A stretch of DNA of 38,619 bases from an uncultured Collinsella sp. (GCA_902470805.1 CABRHX010000019.1:1-38619); one strand, 5' to 3'. Shown: positions 24,368 through 32,721, counted from the stretch's first letter. Notes: generated from the sequence alone by a model not told the origin. A program made the numbers and translations.

Positions 24368-24610
24368 ATGTCTTGCGGACCGCAGATGCCGGCCATGCCG
24401 CTTTCGATGGTAAAAGCGGGCGAAACCGTGCGCGTGTCTCGTGTAAAGGGCAATGAGGACATGAAGCACCACCTCAAGGACCTCGGCTTTGTCGAGGGCA
24501 ACGAAATCCACGTGGTGAGCTCGAGTGGCGCCAATATCATCGTCACGGTGCTGGGCGCACGCTTTGGTATCGATTCCAAGGTTGCCATGCACATCATGAC
24601 CGTCGGTTAG
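24368..24610 (+). CDS. feoA: FeoA-domain protein (first copy)
   Basis: Small SH3-like cytosolic partner of the ferrous iron transporter FeoB, 80 residues. The conserved FeoA pattern is visible: MPLSMVKAGETVRVSRVKG, then HHLKDLGFVEGNEIHVVS, then GIDSKVAMHIMTV. It has a short N-terminal extension with one Cys (MSCGPQMPAM). It is the first gene of a run feoA-feoA-feoB-Cys-rich peptide, 40 bases before the second feoA. The ATG has the spaced TTAGGAG upstream. In known systems FeoA supports FeoB assembly or GTPase activity. Confidence 0.92.
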   Translation: MSCGPQMPAMPLSMVKAGETVRVSRVKGNEDMKHHLKDLGFVEGNEIHVVSSSGANIIVTVLGARFGIDSKVAMHIMTVG

Positions 24611-24650
24611 TCGACGGTATTTCTGTACGCACTGAAAGGGGGACAAGTAA

Positions 24651-24872
24651 ATGAAGACGTTGGGTGACGTTAAGGTGGGCGAGAGCTCCACCATCGTCAA
24701 GCTTCACGGTGAGGGTGCGCTTCGCCGCCACCTTATGGACCTGGGGCTCATCAAGGGCACTTCGTTCAAGGTCGTGAAGGTTGCACCGCTCGGTGATCCG
24801 GTCGAGATCAACGTGCGCGGCTACGAGCTTTCCATCCGCAAGGAGGAGGCCGCCGTTGTCGAGGTCCAGTAA
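24651..24872 (+). CDS. feoA: FeoA-domain protein (second copy)
   Basis: Second FeoA-type SH3-like protein, 73 residues, preceded by GAAAGGGGGAC. It shows the family pattern TLGDVKVGESSTIVKL, RHLMDLGLIKGTSF and YELSIRKEEAAVVEV. Two consecutive FeoA proteins before FeoB are common in Gram-positive anaerobes. They differ enough in sequence to suggest distinct roles. A 123-base gap with a DtxR-like box separates it from feoB. Confidence 0.93.
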   Translation: MKTLGDVKVGESSTIVKLHGEGALRRHLMDLGLIKGTSFKVVKVAPLGDPVEINVRGYELSIRKEEAAVVEVQ

Positions 24873-24900
24873 GGACTCGCGGCGCATATTTCTGCAGATA

Positions 24901-24920
24901 AAGTTAGGTTTTTCTAACTT
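24901..24920 (+). promoter_or_regulatory. DtxR/IdeR-like operator before feoB
   Basis: AAGTTAG-GTTTTT-CTAACTT is an inverted repeat with 7-bp arms and strong likeness to the DtxR/IdeR/MntR-type box (TTAGGTTAG-like halves). It lies about 75 bases before feoB, inside the feo cluster. This suggests that an iron- or manganese-dependent repressor controls an internal feoB promoter. No clear -10 was assigned. Confidence 0.6.
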
Positions 24921-24995
24921 AATGCAGCATCTTTGAAGCACATTATCCAGCCTGCGCGGAGAAAGCAGCGCAGGCACACAAGGAAGAAGGATTGA

Positions 24996-27323
24996 ATGGC
25001 GGATTCTCAGATCCATGTCGCGCTGGCGGGTAACCCCAACTGCGGCAAGACCACGCTTTTCAACCTGATCACCGGCGCCAACGGCTACGTTGGCAACTGG
25101 CCCGGCGTCACGGTTGAGAAAAAGGAAGCCAAGCTCCTAAGCGACAAGAACGTTACCATCACGGACCTCCCTGGCATCTACTCGCTTTCCCCCTACAGCC
25201 CCGAGGAGCAATGCTCGCGCGATTACCTCATGAGCGGCGAGCCCGATGTTGTCGTCCAAGTCGTCGATGCCACCAACCTCGAGCGCAACCTGTACCTGGC
25301 GCTTCAGGTTATCGAGACCGGCCTGCCCGTGGTCGTTGCCCTCAACATGGCCGACTTGGTCGAGAAGAACGGTGACAAGATCGACATTGACAAGCTTTCC
25401 AAGAAGCTCGGCTGCCCGGTCATGATGATCTCGGCTCTTAAGAACAAGGGTATCAAGGAGCTGTTCGAGCAGGTTAAGAAGTCCGCCGCTTCCAAGGGCC
25501 AGGTGCCGGAGCACAAGTTCGACTCCTCCATCGAGGACGTTCTGGACCACATCGAGAACAACCTTCCGGCGAGCGTTCCCGCCAACAAGCGCCGCTACTA
25601 CGCTGTCAAGCTGTTTGAGCGCGACGCGGACGCCTGCAAGCTCATCAACCTCACTAAGGAGAAGGCTGCTCGCGTAGAGCAGCTGGTCGCCCAGTGCGAG
25701 CAGGATTGCGATGACGACGCCGAGTCCATCATCACCGGTGAGCGCTACGGCGTGATCGCGCACATCATCGACGAGTGCCTCACCAAGGCCCCGGCCAAGA
25801 TGAGCACCTCCGAGAAGATCGACCGCGTGGTTACCAACCGTATTCTGGGCCTGCCGATCTTTGTCGTCATCATGTTCTGCGTGTACTACATCGCCGTTTC
25901 TACCTTGGGCGGCACGGTGACCGACTTCACCAACGACCAGTTCTTTGGTACCGACGGTTGGTATGTGCTCGGCCAGGGCCGCGACGCTTACGATGAGGCT
26001 GTCGAGGCTGCGGGCGACAATGCCGACTCGGTCGACCCGGCGCAGTACGGCCCCTATGTTCCGGGTATTACCACCATGGTCCACGACGCACTTGTGGCGG
26101 GTGGCACCGAGGACGGTGGCCTGGTCGATTCGCTCGTCTGTGACGGTATCGTCGGCGGCCTGGGCGCCATCTTCGGCTTTGTGCCGCAGATGTTCCTGCT
26201 TTTTGTGATGCTGTCCTTCCTGGAGGACTGCGGCTACATGGCCCGCGTTGCCTTCATCATGGACCGTGTGTTCCGCCGCTTTGGCCTGTCCGGTAAGTCG
26301 TTCATCCCCATGCTCGTGTCTTCGGGCTGCGGCGTCCCCGGCGTCATGGCTACCAAGACCATCGAGAACGAGAAGGACCGCCGCATGACGGTCATGACTA
26401 CCACGTTCATCCCCTGCGGCGCTAAGCTGCCGATCATCGCCCTGCTCATGGGTTCCATCATCGGCGACTCTTCCACCACCGCGGCGTGGATCAGCCCGCT
26501 CTTCTACTTCCTGGGCGTCTTTGCCGTCATCGCCTCGGGCCTTATGCTCAAGAAGACAAAGCTCTTCGCCGGTCGCCCGACGCCGTTCGTTATGGAGCTT
26601 CCCGCCTACCACTTCCCGGCGATCCGCTCTTGGGCGCTGCACGTGTGGGAGCGCTGCTGGGCCTTTATCAAGAAGGCCGGCACGGTCATCTTCGCGTCCA
26701 CTGTCGTGGTTTGGTTCCTGTCCAACTTTGGTAGCTACAACGGTTCCTTTGGCTTCCTGCCTGCGATGGACGGCATCCCCGAGGAGTTCATGGACTACTC
26801 CGTGCTCGCCATGCTGGGCAACCTGGTCGCTTGGATCTTCGCCCCGCTCGGCTTTAGCACCTGGCAGGCAACCGCACTGACCGTCTCTGGCCTCGTCGCC
26901 AAGGAGAACGTCGTCGCCACCGCCGGCTCGCTGCTGTCCGTCGCCGACGCGGGCGAGACCGACCCGAGCCTGTGGACCGCGTTTGCCGGCATGTTCCCCA
27001 CCATGGGCGCTTGCGTTGCCTTCGGCGCCTTCAACCTGCTGTGCGCTCCGTGCTTTGCCGCCATTGGCACCATCCGCAACCAGATGGACTCTGGCAAGTG
27101 GACCGCGATTGCCATCGGCTACGAGTGCGCCTTCGCTTGGGTGATCGGCCTGTTCATCAACCAGTTCTACAACCTGCTTGTCCTTGGGCAGTTTGGTATC
27201 TGGACGGTTGTGGCCATTGTGCTGCTGGTTGCGATGCTCTTCCAGATTTTCCGTCCCATGCCCAAGCATGCATGGACCGATGAGGACGAGACCAACACTG
27301 CTTCCGCCGCAGTTTCCGCTTAA
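24996..27323 (+). CDS. feoB: Ferrous iron transporter FeoB
   Basis: Inner-membrane Fe(II) uptake protein, 775 residues. The N-terminal GTPase has the P-loop GNPNCGKTT at residues 12-20, G3 DLPGIYSL near 54, and G4 as NMAD near 113. A helical GDI-like domain spans about 170-270. The membrane part contains the Gate motifs with conserved cysteines (SSGCGVPGVMATKTI and FIPCGAKLPI) in two repeats. An extracytoplasmic acidic loop of about 60 residues (near 310-375, rich in Asp, Ala and Gly) follows the first membrane segment. The ATG follows AAGAAGGA. Next come a terminator and a Cys-rich peptide gene, the usual Feo partner in anaerobes. Confidence 0.96.
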   Translation: MADSQIHVALAGNPNCGKTTLFNLITGANGYVGNWPGVTVEKKEAKLLSDKNVTITDLPGIYSLSPYSPEEQCSRDYLMSGEPDVVVQVVDATNLERNLYLALQVIETGLPVVVALNMADLVEKNGDKIDIDKLSKKLGCPVMMISALKNKGIKELFEQVKKSAASKGQVPEHKFDSSIEDVLDHIENNLPASVPANKRRYYAVKLFERDADACKLINLTKEKAARVEQLVAQCEQDCDDDAESIITGERYGVIAHIIDECLTKAPAKMSTSEKIDRVVTNRILGLPIFVVIMFCVYYIAVSTLGGTVTDFTNDQFFGTDGWYVLGQGRDAYDEAVEAAGDNADSVDPAQYGPYVPGITTMVHDALVAGGTEDGGLVDSLVCDGIVGGLGAIFGFVPQMFLLFVMLSFLEDCGYMARVAFIMDRVFRRFGLSGKSFIPMLVSSGCGVPGVMATKTIENEKDRRMTVMTTTFIPCGAKLPIIALLMGSIIGDSSTTAAWISPLFYFLGVFAVIASGLMLKKTKLFAGRPTPFVMELPAYHFPAIRSWALHVWERCWAFIKKAGTVIFASTVVVWFLSNFGSYNGSFGFLPAMDGIPEEFMDYSVLAMLGNLVAWIFAPLGFSTWQATALTVSGLVAKENVVATAGSLLSVADAGETDPSLWTAFAGMFPTMGACVAFGAFNLLCAPCFAAIGTIRNQMDSGKWTAIAIGYECAFAWVIGLFINQFYNLLVLGQFGIWTVVAIVLLVAMLFQIFRPMPKHAWTDEDETNTASAAVSA

Positions 27324-27351
27324 GTCCGAATAAGGATTAACCCCTTTCCAC

Positions 27352-27385
27352 GAGCCCGGGTGTCCCAGCGACACTCGGGCTTTTT
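27352..27385 (+). terminator. Intrinsic terminator of feoB
   Basis: GCCCGGGTGTC (27354-27364) pairs with GACACTCGGGC (27370-27380) with one G-T pair. Five T follow. Confidence 0.88.
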
Positions 27386-27421
27386 GGTGGGGGAGATGTG
27401 GCGTTTCCGCAGATAAAACCG

Positions 27422-27448
27422 ACCAAAATAAACCTGTCCCTTTTTGGT
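27422..27448. repeat. Small inverted repeat with the GGGACAGG word
   Basis: ACCAAAA (27422-27428) and TTTTGGT (27442-27448) flank CCTGTCCC. Read on the minus strand it contains AAAAAGGGACAGG, like the hairpins at 24142 and 36829. It lies 50 bases before the Cys-rich peptide gene. Confidence 0.45.
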
Positions 27449-27498
27449 AGGTGGAGAATGGGGTAAAGTAAGTGATGGTTAACTAGAGGAGGCTTGCT

Positions 27499-27699
27499 AT
27501 GGCACCTATCGATATTGTTGTACTGGCTGTTATCGGTATTGCGTTTGTCGCGGTATGTGTGCGCATCTACCGCAAGGGCACCTGTGCCGACTGCGCTCAG
27601 GGTGGCGTTTGCACGGGGCATTGTTCCAACAAGAAGTCCTGCGCTGCGCTCAAAGGCGTGGACAAAATTGCCGAAGACTTGGGCCGCGGTATTCATTAG
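27499..27699 (+). CDS. FeoB-associated Cys-rich membrane protein
   Basis: A 66-residue protein with one N-terminal membrane segment (IVVLAVIGIAFVAVCVRI, about residues 6-23), then a basic stretch and a cysteine cluster (CADC, then C, C and C within about 20 residues). Such small proteins often follow feoB in Gram-positive anaerobes and probably help iron transfer or FeoB assembly; their biochemistry is unsettled. The ATG has GAGGAGGC upstream. It is separated from feoB by a terminator, so it may have its own promoter within 27390-27490. Confidence 0.88.
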   Translation: MAPIDIVVLAVIGIAFVAVCVRIYRKGTCADCAQGGVCTGHCSNKKSCAALKGVDKIAEDLGRGIH

Positions 27700-27801
27700 C
27701 CGACCGGCGTTTGAGCATGTTTGACTGCGGATACGGCAGTTGCTGGTACGATAGGTACGTCAGCAACTGCCGCCGAGCGGCTCAAATGAAAGGAATCCCG
27801 C

Positions 27802-29751
27802 ATGGAGTCCTCCGCCTACCCGATGCTCTTTAGCCCGATCAAGGTCGGTACGACCGAGGTCAAGAACCGCGTCTTTATGCCGCCGGTGTCCACCAACCTG
27901 GCCGATCGTGGCTATGTGACCGACGACTTGGTCGATCATTACCGTGCCCGCGCCAAGGGCGGCGTGGGCCTCATCATTACCGAGGTCGTGACGGTCGAGC
28001 CCACCTATACCTATCTGCCGGGTGACATGTGCTGCTACGACGACACGTTTATCCCCGGCTGGGAAAAGCTCGCCGCGGCCGTTCACGAGTACGGCTGCAA
28101 GATCATGCCGCAGCTCTTCCATCCCGCCTACATGGCCTTTAACATTCCGGGCACGCCGCGCCTGATCGCTCCGTCCTTTGTGGGCCCGTCTTACGCCCGC
28201 GAGGCACCGCGCCCCATCACGGTCGACGAGATTCACGAGCTCACGCATCAGTTTGGCGACGCTGCCGTGCGTATGCAGAAGGCTGGCGTCGATGGCGTCG
28301 AGGTCCATGCGGCGCACGCCCACGGCATGCTCGGCGGCTTTTTGACTCCGCTCTACAACAAGCGCACCGACGAGTACGGCGGCTCGCTCGACGCCCGCAT
28401 GCGCTTCCTGCTCGAGGTCATCGCCGAGATTCGCGAGCGCTGCGGCAAGGACTTTATCATCGACGTTCGCATCTCGGGCGATGAGTACACCGATGGCGGC
28501 CTGACCCTCAACGACATGATTTACGTCTCGCGTCGCCTGGAGAAGGCCGGCGTCGACATGATTCACGTGTCGGGCGGTACCACCATCAAGCGCGGCTCCG
28601 CGATTCCCGCCGCCGGTACCCAGCAGGCCTCGCACGCCGCCTGCTCGCGCGAGATCAAAAAGCACGTCAACATTCCCGTCGCCACGGTCGGCCGCATCAA
28701 CGAGGCCTGGATTGCCGAGGAGCTGATCGAGGACGGTGCCGCCGACATCTGCATGATGGGCCGCGCCAATCTGTGCGATGCCGAGTTCTGCAACAAGGCC
28801 GCTGCCGGCAACGCCGACGACATCCGCCCCTGCATTGGCTGCCTGCGCTGCCTGAACGGCATTATGTTTGGCAAGCGTATCTCCTGCACCGTCAACCCCG
28901 ATGTTGAGCGCGACGAGGCCGGTTACGAGCCTGCCGCCGAGGCCAAGAACGTACTGGTTGTGGGCGCTGGTCCTGCGGGCATGGAGGCAGCCTACATTGC
29001 CGCCAAGCGCGGCCATAACGTGGTGCTCGTGGACAAGCAGGATGAGCCGGGCGGCGAGATGCGCATCGCAGCCGTTCCGCCGGCAAAGCAGGAACTCACC
29101 CGCGTGATCAAGTATCAGTACCGTCGCCTAGCCGAGGCCGGCGTGAAGTGCGTCTTTGGCACCGAGCTTACTGCCGAGGACATTCAGCGCGACTACGCAG
29201 GCTACGAGGTTGTCCTAGCTTATGGCGCCGAGCCCATCGCTCCGGCCTTCATGCAGGGCTTTAAGCAGGTTATGACGGCTGACGACCTGCTGGGTGGCAA
29301 GGCTTTCCCGGGCAAGAAGATCGTCATCGTGGGCGGCGGCACCGTTGGCTGCGAGACGGCAGATTACCTGGCCCCGCTGGTCAACGACCTGTCGCCGGCC
29401 AATCGCGATGTCACCGTCATCGAGATGACCAAGACGCTCGCCGTCAACGAGGGCGGTGCCGGCCGCGCGGTGCTCATCACGCGCATGCTCTCCAAGGGCG
29501 TTCACGTGCTGACCGAGGCCAAGGTGACCGAGATTACCGAGGACACCATCAGCTACGAAAAGGACGGCGAGATCCACACCATCGCCGATGCCGATACGCT
29601 GGTGCTTGCCATGGGCTATCGTCCCAATACCAAGCTGGCCGACGACCTGGCTGCAGCCGGCGTTACCACCCACGTGCTGGGCGATGCCAACAAGTGCGGC
29701 AACATTCGCGACGCCATCGGCGATGGCTACAAGGTTGCCTGCGAGCTCTAG
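27802..29751 (+). CDS. Old-yellow-enzyme-type NADH:flavin oxidoreductase with FeS and FAD domains
   Basis: Three-domain reductase like 2,4-dienoyl-CoA reductase and the BaiCD/BaiH proteins, 649 residues. Residues 1-350 form the FMN TIM barrel (KNRVFMPPVSTN; DGVEVHAAHAHGMLGGFLTP). Four cysteines near 345-365 in the order CxxCxxC-x11-C (CIGCLRC, then C before TVNP) bind a 4Fe-4S cluster. The C-terminal half holds the FAD site VVGAGPAGMEAAYIAA near 389 and a second nucleotide fold VIVGGGTVGCETADY near 510. The cysteine spacing is one residue shorter than the common CxxC-x3-C. It likely reduces an enone or enoyl substrate with NADH; the substrate (bile acid, dietary phenolic, fatty acyl) cannot be told from sequence. 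The ATG has GAAAGGAAT upstream. It stands alone, with a terminator. Confidence 0.93.
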   Translation: MESSAYPMLFSPIKVGTTEVKNRVFMPPVSTNLADRGYVTDDLVDHYRARAKGGVGLIITEVVTVEPTYTYLPGDMCCYDDTFIPGWEKLAAAVHEYGCKIMPQLFHPAYMAFNIPGTPRLIAPSFVGPSYAREAPRPITVDEIHELTHQFGDAAVRMQKAGVDGVEVHAAHAHGMLGGFLTPLYNKRTDEYGGSLDARMRFLLEVIAEIRERCGKDFIIDVRISGDEYTDGGLTLNDMIYVSRRLEKAGVDMIHVSGGTTIKRGSAIPAAGTQQASHAACSREIKKHVNIPVATVGRINEAWIAEELIEDGAADICMMGRANLCDAEFCNKAAAGNADDIRPCIGCLRCLNGIMFGKRISCTVNPDVERDEAGYEPAAEAKNVLVVGAGPAGMEAAYIAAKRGHNVVLVDKQDEPGGEMRIAAVPPAKQELTRVIKYQYRRLAEAGVKCVFGTELTAEDIQRDYAGYEVVLAYGAEPIAPAFMQGFKQVMTADDLLGGKAFPGKKIVIVGGGTVGCETADYLAPLVNDLSPANRDVTVIEMTKTLAVNEGGAGRAVLITRMLSKGVHVLTEAKVTEITEDTISYEKDGEIHTIADADTLVLAMGYRPNTKLADDLAAAGVTTHVLGDANKCGNIRDAIGDGYKVACEL

Positions 29752-29774
29752 TTAACCCTTTGCACCAATCGATT

Positions 29775-29825
29775 GCAAAAAGCGGCGGCTGCCCTGTGTG
29801 TTGGGCAGCCGCCGCCTGCGTTTTG
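29775..29825 (+). terminator. Terminator of the flavin oxidoreductase gene
   Basis: A perfect 13-bp stem GCGGCGGCTGCCC / GGGCAGCCGCCGC (29782-29794 / 29803-29815) is flanked by GCAAAA and GTTTTGC. Confidence 0.9.
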
Positions 29826-29849
29826 CCAAAGAAAGATTATTGTCGGGCC

Positions 29850-30142
29850 CTAAATGCCTTTTGCTTCTGCTCCCTCCGCAATCATGTTGCGGTTATACAC
29901 CAGGTGCAGATACATCGCGTCGTGCGCGGCGGTGGGATTGCGCGAGGCGATGGCGTCGGCCACATCGCGGTGCGTGCGGATAGTTTCCTCGACGAGCTTT
30001 TTGCCGGTCACGTCGATAAAGAGGGGGACGGATGCCTTGAGCACGCCCATCAGGCGGGGAACGACGAGGTTTCCGCCATCCCAGGGTGGCTACATGGAGT
30101 AGCGCCCGTGCGCATCGATTCCATCTCATAGATGTGCGGCAC
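29850..30142 (-). pseudogene. Remnant of a GntR/FCD-family regulator
   Basis: Two frames on the minus strand hold pieces of an FCD effector domain. From 30142 the frame gives VPHIYEMESMRTGAT, which resembles the start of an FCD domain. A different frame from about 30083 down to the stop at 29850 gives PPWDGGNLVVPRLMGVLKASV, then EETIRTHRDVADAIASRNPTAA, then HLVYNRNMI, the typical C-terminal FCD helices. A TAG lies between the pieces, and the N-terminal winged helix is gone. So both a 5' deletion and an internal deletion or frameshift have hit it. It may once have regulated the neighbouring flavin reductase (inference). The ATG-initiated 66-residue frame is unlikely to be functional. Confidence 0.7.
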
Positions 30143-30179
30143 AAAGGGCCCCGAGCTCACACGAGCTCGGGGCCCTTTT
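30143..30179. terminator. Bidirectional terminator hairpin
   Basis: AAAGGGCCCCGAGCTC (30143-30158) and GAGCTCGGGGCCCTTT (30163-30178) form a perfect 16-bp stem with a four-base loop, ending in TTTT on the plus strand. It abuts the broken GntR remnant and has no intact plus-strand gene to serve. Confidence 0.85.
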
Positions 30180-30276
30180 CGTCTGGATTGGGGACGCATA
30201 GCCGGACAAAAGCGTGTTGCGTTTGGCGTAAAACCATACGAAAGTGCAATTTGCGTCTTATTCCCGAACGTAAAAC

Positions 30277-30329
30277 AGACGAAAACCGTTTACGTCTGCT
30301 TTAAATCCGTATGAAAACGGTTTTCGTCT
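30277..30329 (-). terminator. Terminator of the AAA ATPase gene
   Basis: AGACGAAAACCGTTT (30277-30291) and its exact complement at 30315-30329 form a 15-bp stem. Read on the minus strand the stem follows the ATPase stop by about 20 bases and is followed by GTTTTACG. The region 30180-30276 holds several related GTAAAAC/GACG words but no gene. Confidence 0.75.
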
Positions 30330-30348
30330 TGCAGGGCAGTTACCGTTT

Positions 30349-31440
30349 CTACAGTTCAACTTCCAATTCGGCTTTGTGTTCGTAGAGGTAGTCGCGCATG
30401 TAGGGGATGGCAAATGAGACCTTGCCGTACGAAGGAGCCTCGATAATCGATTCTCTTAACAGGCGGCTGCGGACGGAGCTCACCTGTTGAGGCGTTTTGT
30501 TTAGGGCATCGGCAACCATGCTGGTCGAGCTCGTCTGCCCCAAAGACGCCATGCTCAGCAGATAAGCGATGCACGTGGGCGGAATGCGCTGCAGCGCGGG
30601 CTCAATCACCATGGCGCAGAAGCGTTCGCGTGCCGTTGCAATGCCACGCTCGGCTTCTTCTTCTCCAATAATCGCTGTATGTGCGCGTCTTGCCAACTGC
30701 CATGCGTAGTATCCAACGAGTTGGATCATGAAAGGATAGCCTTGCGTTGCCTCGGCAAGTTGGCCGGCAATACCTGGCTGCAACTCCATGCCAGACGCTT
30801 CAATGGTTTCCTCGAGGGAGTACGACACTTCGGTTACTGCCACAGCCTTCAGATCAAAGGGGAGGGCACGGTGCAAAAACGTAAGTGTCTTTCCGTTGAT
30901 GATGCTTTCAATCATCGAAGGCAGCCCAGCAAAAACAAAGGCGATATCAAGGTCTTCGCCGATAACCTGCTGAATCGCAATGGAGAGCGTTCGGACCTCA
31001 TCGAGCTCTGCGTCTTGAACCTCGTCGAGAGTGATGAGCAGGCCATTTCCATTCTTGGATATTGTCTGTCTCATGGCGTCGCGTAGCGATGGGCCGATTC
31101 GCTCAATATCTATGCTGCCGATGGATATGCCAGCTACGGTGGGCTCAAATCTGGCGTGTTTGGCCTGGAATTTGGGCTGCAGCTGTTCGAGAATGCGCTG
31201 GCAAAGTCCCTCGGTTGCGACCTCTTTTATGACCGTCCAGCCACGGCTTTGCGCCAAACGTGAGCACTCGTCAAGGAGGACCGTCTTGCCCGTTCCACGG
31301 ACGCCGGCTATGCGCATTAGGCGCCCCGGGGCACCAGGCCCGTTGATGAGGCCTTCATTGAATTCTTCGAGTACATCTTCGCGGCCGATAATCGTGGGAG
31401 GTGTTTTACCTGCTGTGGGCTTAAAAGGGTTTGTTTGCAT
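30349..31440 (-). CDS. AAA+ ATPase of the ORC/archaeal-ATPase type
   Basis: A 363-residue P-loop ATPase. Walker A is GVRGTGKT at residues 46-53. Walker B is LLITLDE near 134-140, followed by VQD. A probable sensor stretch is FVFAGLP near 172. The C-terminal 100 residues look like a winged helix (SMVADALNKTPQQVSSVRSRLL), as in ORC1/Cdc6-like and ExeA-like ATPases. The N-terminal part begins with IIGREDVLEEF, typical of this group, whose members are often orphan and linked to mobile or defence loci, with no firm function. No nuclease or membrane partner gene is adjacent. ATG 31440 has AAAGGTGG at good spacing; a GTG three codons earlier is possible. It is preceded by a 460-base gap with a large hairpin. 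Confidence 0.85.
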   Translation of the reverse strand: MQTNPFKPTAGKTPPTIIGREDVLEEFNEGLINGPGAPGRLMRIAGVRGTGKTVLLDECSRLAQSRGWTVIKEVATEGLCQRILEQLQPKFQAKHARFEPTVAGISIGSIDIERIGPSLRDAMRQTISKNGNGLLITLDEVQDAELDEVRTLSIAIQQVIGEDLDIAFVFAGLPSMIESIINGKTLTFLHRALPFDLKAVAVTEVSYSLEETIEASGMELQPGIAGQLAEATQGYPFMIQLVGYYAWQLARRAHTAIIGEEEAERGIATARERFCAMVIEPALQRIPPTCIAYLLSMASLGQTSSTSMVADALNKTPQQVSSVRSRLLRESIIEAPSYGKVSFAIPYMRDYLYEHKAELEVEL

Positions 31441-31607
31441 GTGAGCCACCTTTGCTCAAGATATAGCAAGATATAGCAAAGTAAGCGCTACTTGCGGGTT
31501 TTGCGGTGGTGCTATTTTCCAAATGCCGCGCGGATAAAGCGCTGGGCGAACAGCTTGTTGGCAACTCACGAGGGCTCGGGGTGCCAATTTGGGATGGAGT
31601 AGTGCTG

Positions 31608-31769
31608 TGCCACGAATAGGGCCTATCTACTACGTTTAAGCCGCAGGGGTCAACCATAGTCGGCTTTTTCGAAAATCGACAAGCTGTCTACCTGCGGTTT
31701 TGTTTTCACGGTTTTCGGTATGGTCGAGGCTACCCGTGTTAACGTAGTAGATAGGCCACTTTTGTGGCA
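31608..31769. repeat. 162-base nested hairpin element
   Basis: Outer arms TGCCAC (31608-31613) / GTGGCA (31764-31769) are followed by a perfect 17-bp stem GGCCTATCTACTACGTT (31620-31636) / 31741-31757. Inside these lie CCGCAGG (31641-31647) / CCTGCGG (31691-31697) and a GTCG...CGAC hairpin around TTTTTCGAAAA. It occupies the 462-base gap between the AAA ATPase and the GntR gene, which diverge from it. No coding frame is supported. The rest of the gap shows nothing recognisable apart from likely divergent promoter sequence. Confidence 0.75.
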
Positions 31770-31902
31770 AGGGGGCCGATCTGCGGGTCAGGGTAGCCAA
31801 AAGAACCCCGTCCCAAAAAGACTGATTGGGAGCTGGGGCGTGTCGATGCGATAGTATTACGTGGTGATATTCGACAAACCGTGAGCTTCATCCGAGGGCT
31901 TT

Positions 31903-32595
31903 ATGGAACAACACCAGCATTATCAGAGCTTGCAAGATCAGGCGTACAACGCATTGCGCTCCAAGATTATCTATGCCGAGCTCAAGCCCGGCACGCGCCT
32001 TTCGGCGATTGGTCTGGAAAAGGAGACGGGAATCGGGCGCACGCCCATTCGCGAATCCTTTGTGCGCCTGCGTGAGCAGGAGCTGGTGGAAACGCGTCCC
32101 AAAAGCGGCACCTACGTCTCTAAGATCAGCATGGAACGCGCCGAAAACGCCTGCTTTTTGCGCGAGAAGCTCGAGAGAAGCGTGCTTATTAAATGCTGTT
32201 CGGCCGCCTCGCCCGAGCAAAAGCAGCGGCTTGAGCAGATTCTTACCGAGTCCGAGTCGCTCGACCATGGCGAAACGCGCCGTTTCTTTGACCTGGATAA
32301 CCTGTTCCATGAGACATGTTTTGAAATTGCCGGTCGTCACATGTTGTGGGATTGGATGAAGAGCATCAACACGCATTTTGAGCGATACAACTGGTTGCGT
32401 ATGGTGTCGCAGGATCTGGATTGGGAGCCGATTCGTCGGCAGCATCGCCGGATTCTCGAGGCCATTAAGAGGGGCGATACCGATGCGGCGAGTTATCTGG
32501 CAGAGACGCACTTGCACCTGATGCCCGAGGAGCAGGGCCCGGTTATCGCCTTGCATCCCGACTATTTTGAGCTGCCTAAAGACTCGTCTATCTAG
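31903..32595 (+). CDS. GntR-family (FadR/FCD subgroup) regulator
   Basis: Transcription factor of 230 residues. The N-terminal winged helix shows the GntR signature: AYNALRSKIIYAELKPGTRLS, then GIGRTPIRESFVRLREQELVE and the wing PKSGTYVS (residues 14-75). The C-terminal FCD helical domain contains the metal-ligand pattern D-x3-H (DLDNLFHE near 128) and later histidines (RRQHRRI and ETHLHL), as in metal-binding FCD proteins that sense carboxylate ligands. The ATG follows GAGGGCTTT. Genes it controls are not evident; the nearest plus-strand gene is another regulator. The broken FCD gene at 29850 is not the same protein but belongs to the same family. Confidence 0.92.
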   Translation: MEQHQHYQSLQDQAYNALRSKIIYAELKPGTRLSAIGLEKETGIGRTPIRESFVRLREQELVETRPKSGTYVSKISMERAENACFLREKLERSVLIKCCSAASPEQKQRLEQILTESESLDHGETRRFFDLDNLFHETCFEIAGRHMLWDWMKSINTHFERYNWLRMVSQDLDWEPIRRQHRRILEAIKRGDTDAASYLAETHLHLMPEEQGPVIALHPDYFELPKDSSI

Positions 32596-32619
32596 CCCAT
32601 CATCGCATCTGCTCGAGAC

Positions 32620-32654
32620 GCAAAAAACGACGCTGCTCACCTACAGCGTTTTGC
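32620..32654 (+). terminator. Terminator-like hairpin after the GntR gene
   Basis: GCAAAA...ACGCTG (32620-32635) pairs with CAGCGT...TTTTGC (32644-32654) with an internal A-rich bulge. It lies about 25 bases after the gntR stop. Confidence 0.6.
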
Positions 32655-32721
32655 AAGCGAGATTTTTAAAAAAATGCCTAAAATGGCTCAGGCTGCCGAC
32701 AATGGGGAAACGGGGTGCGCC

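Noticed and set aside
25137..27374. 745-residue minus-strand open frame opposite feoB
   Set aside because: Antisense shadow of feoB with an implausible His/Asp/Gly-rich composition.
30143..30348. Possible CRISPR-like repeats (GTAAAAC, AGACG words)
   Set aside because: The words are too short and irregular, without uniform spacers; they form the terminator of the ATPase gene. No CRISPR array was found in the window.
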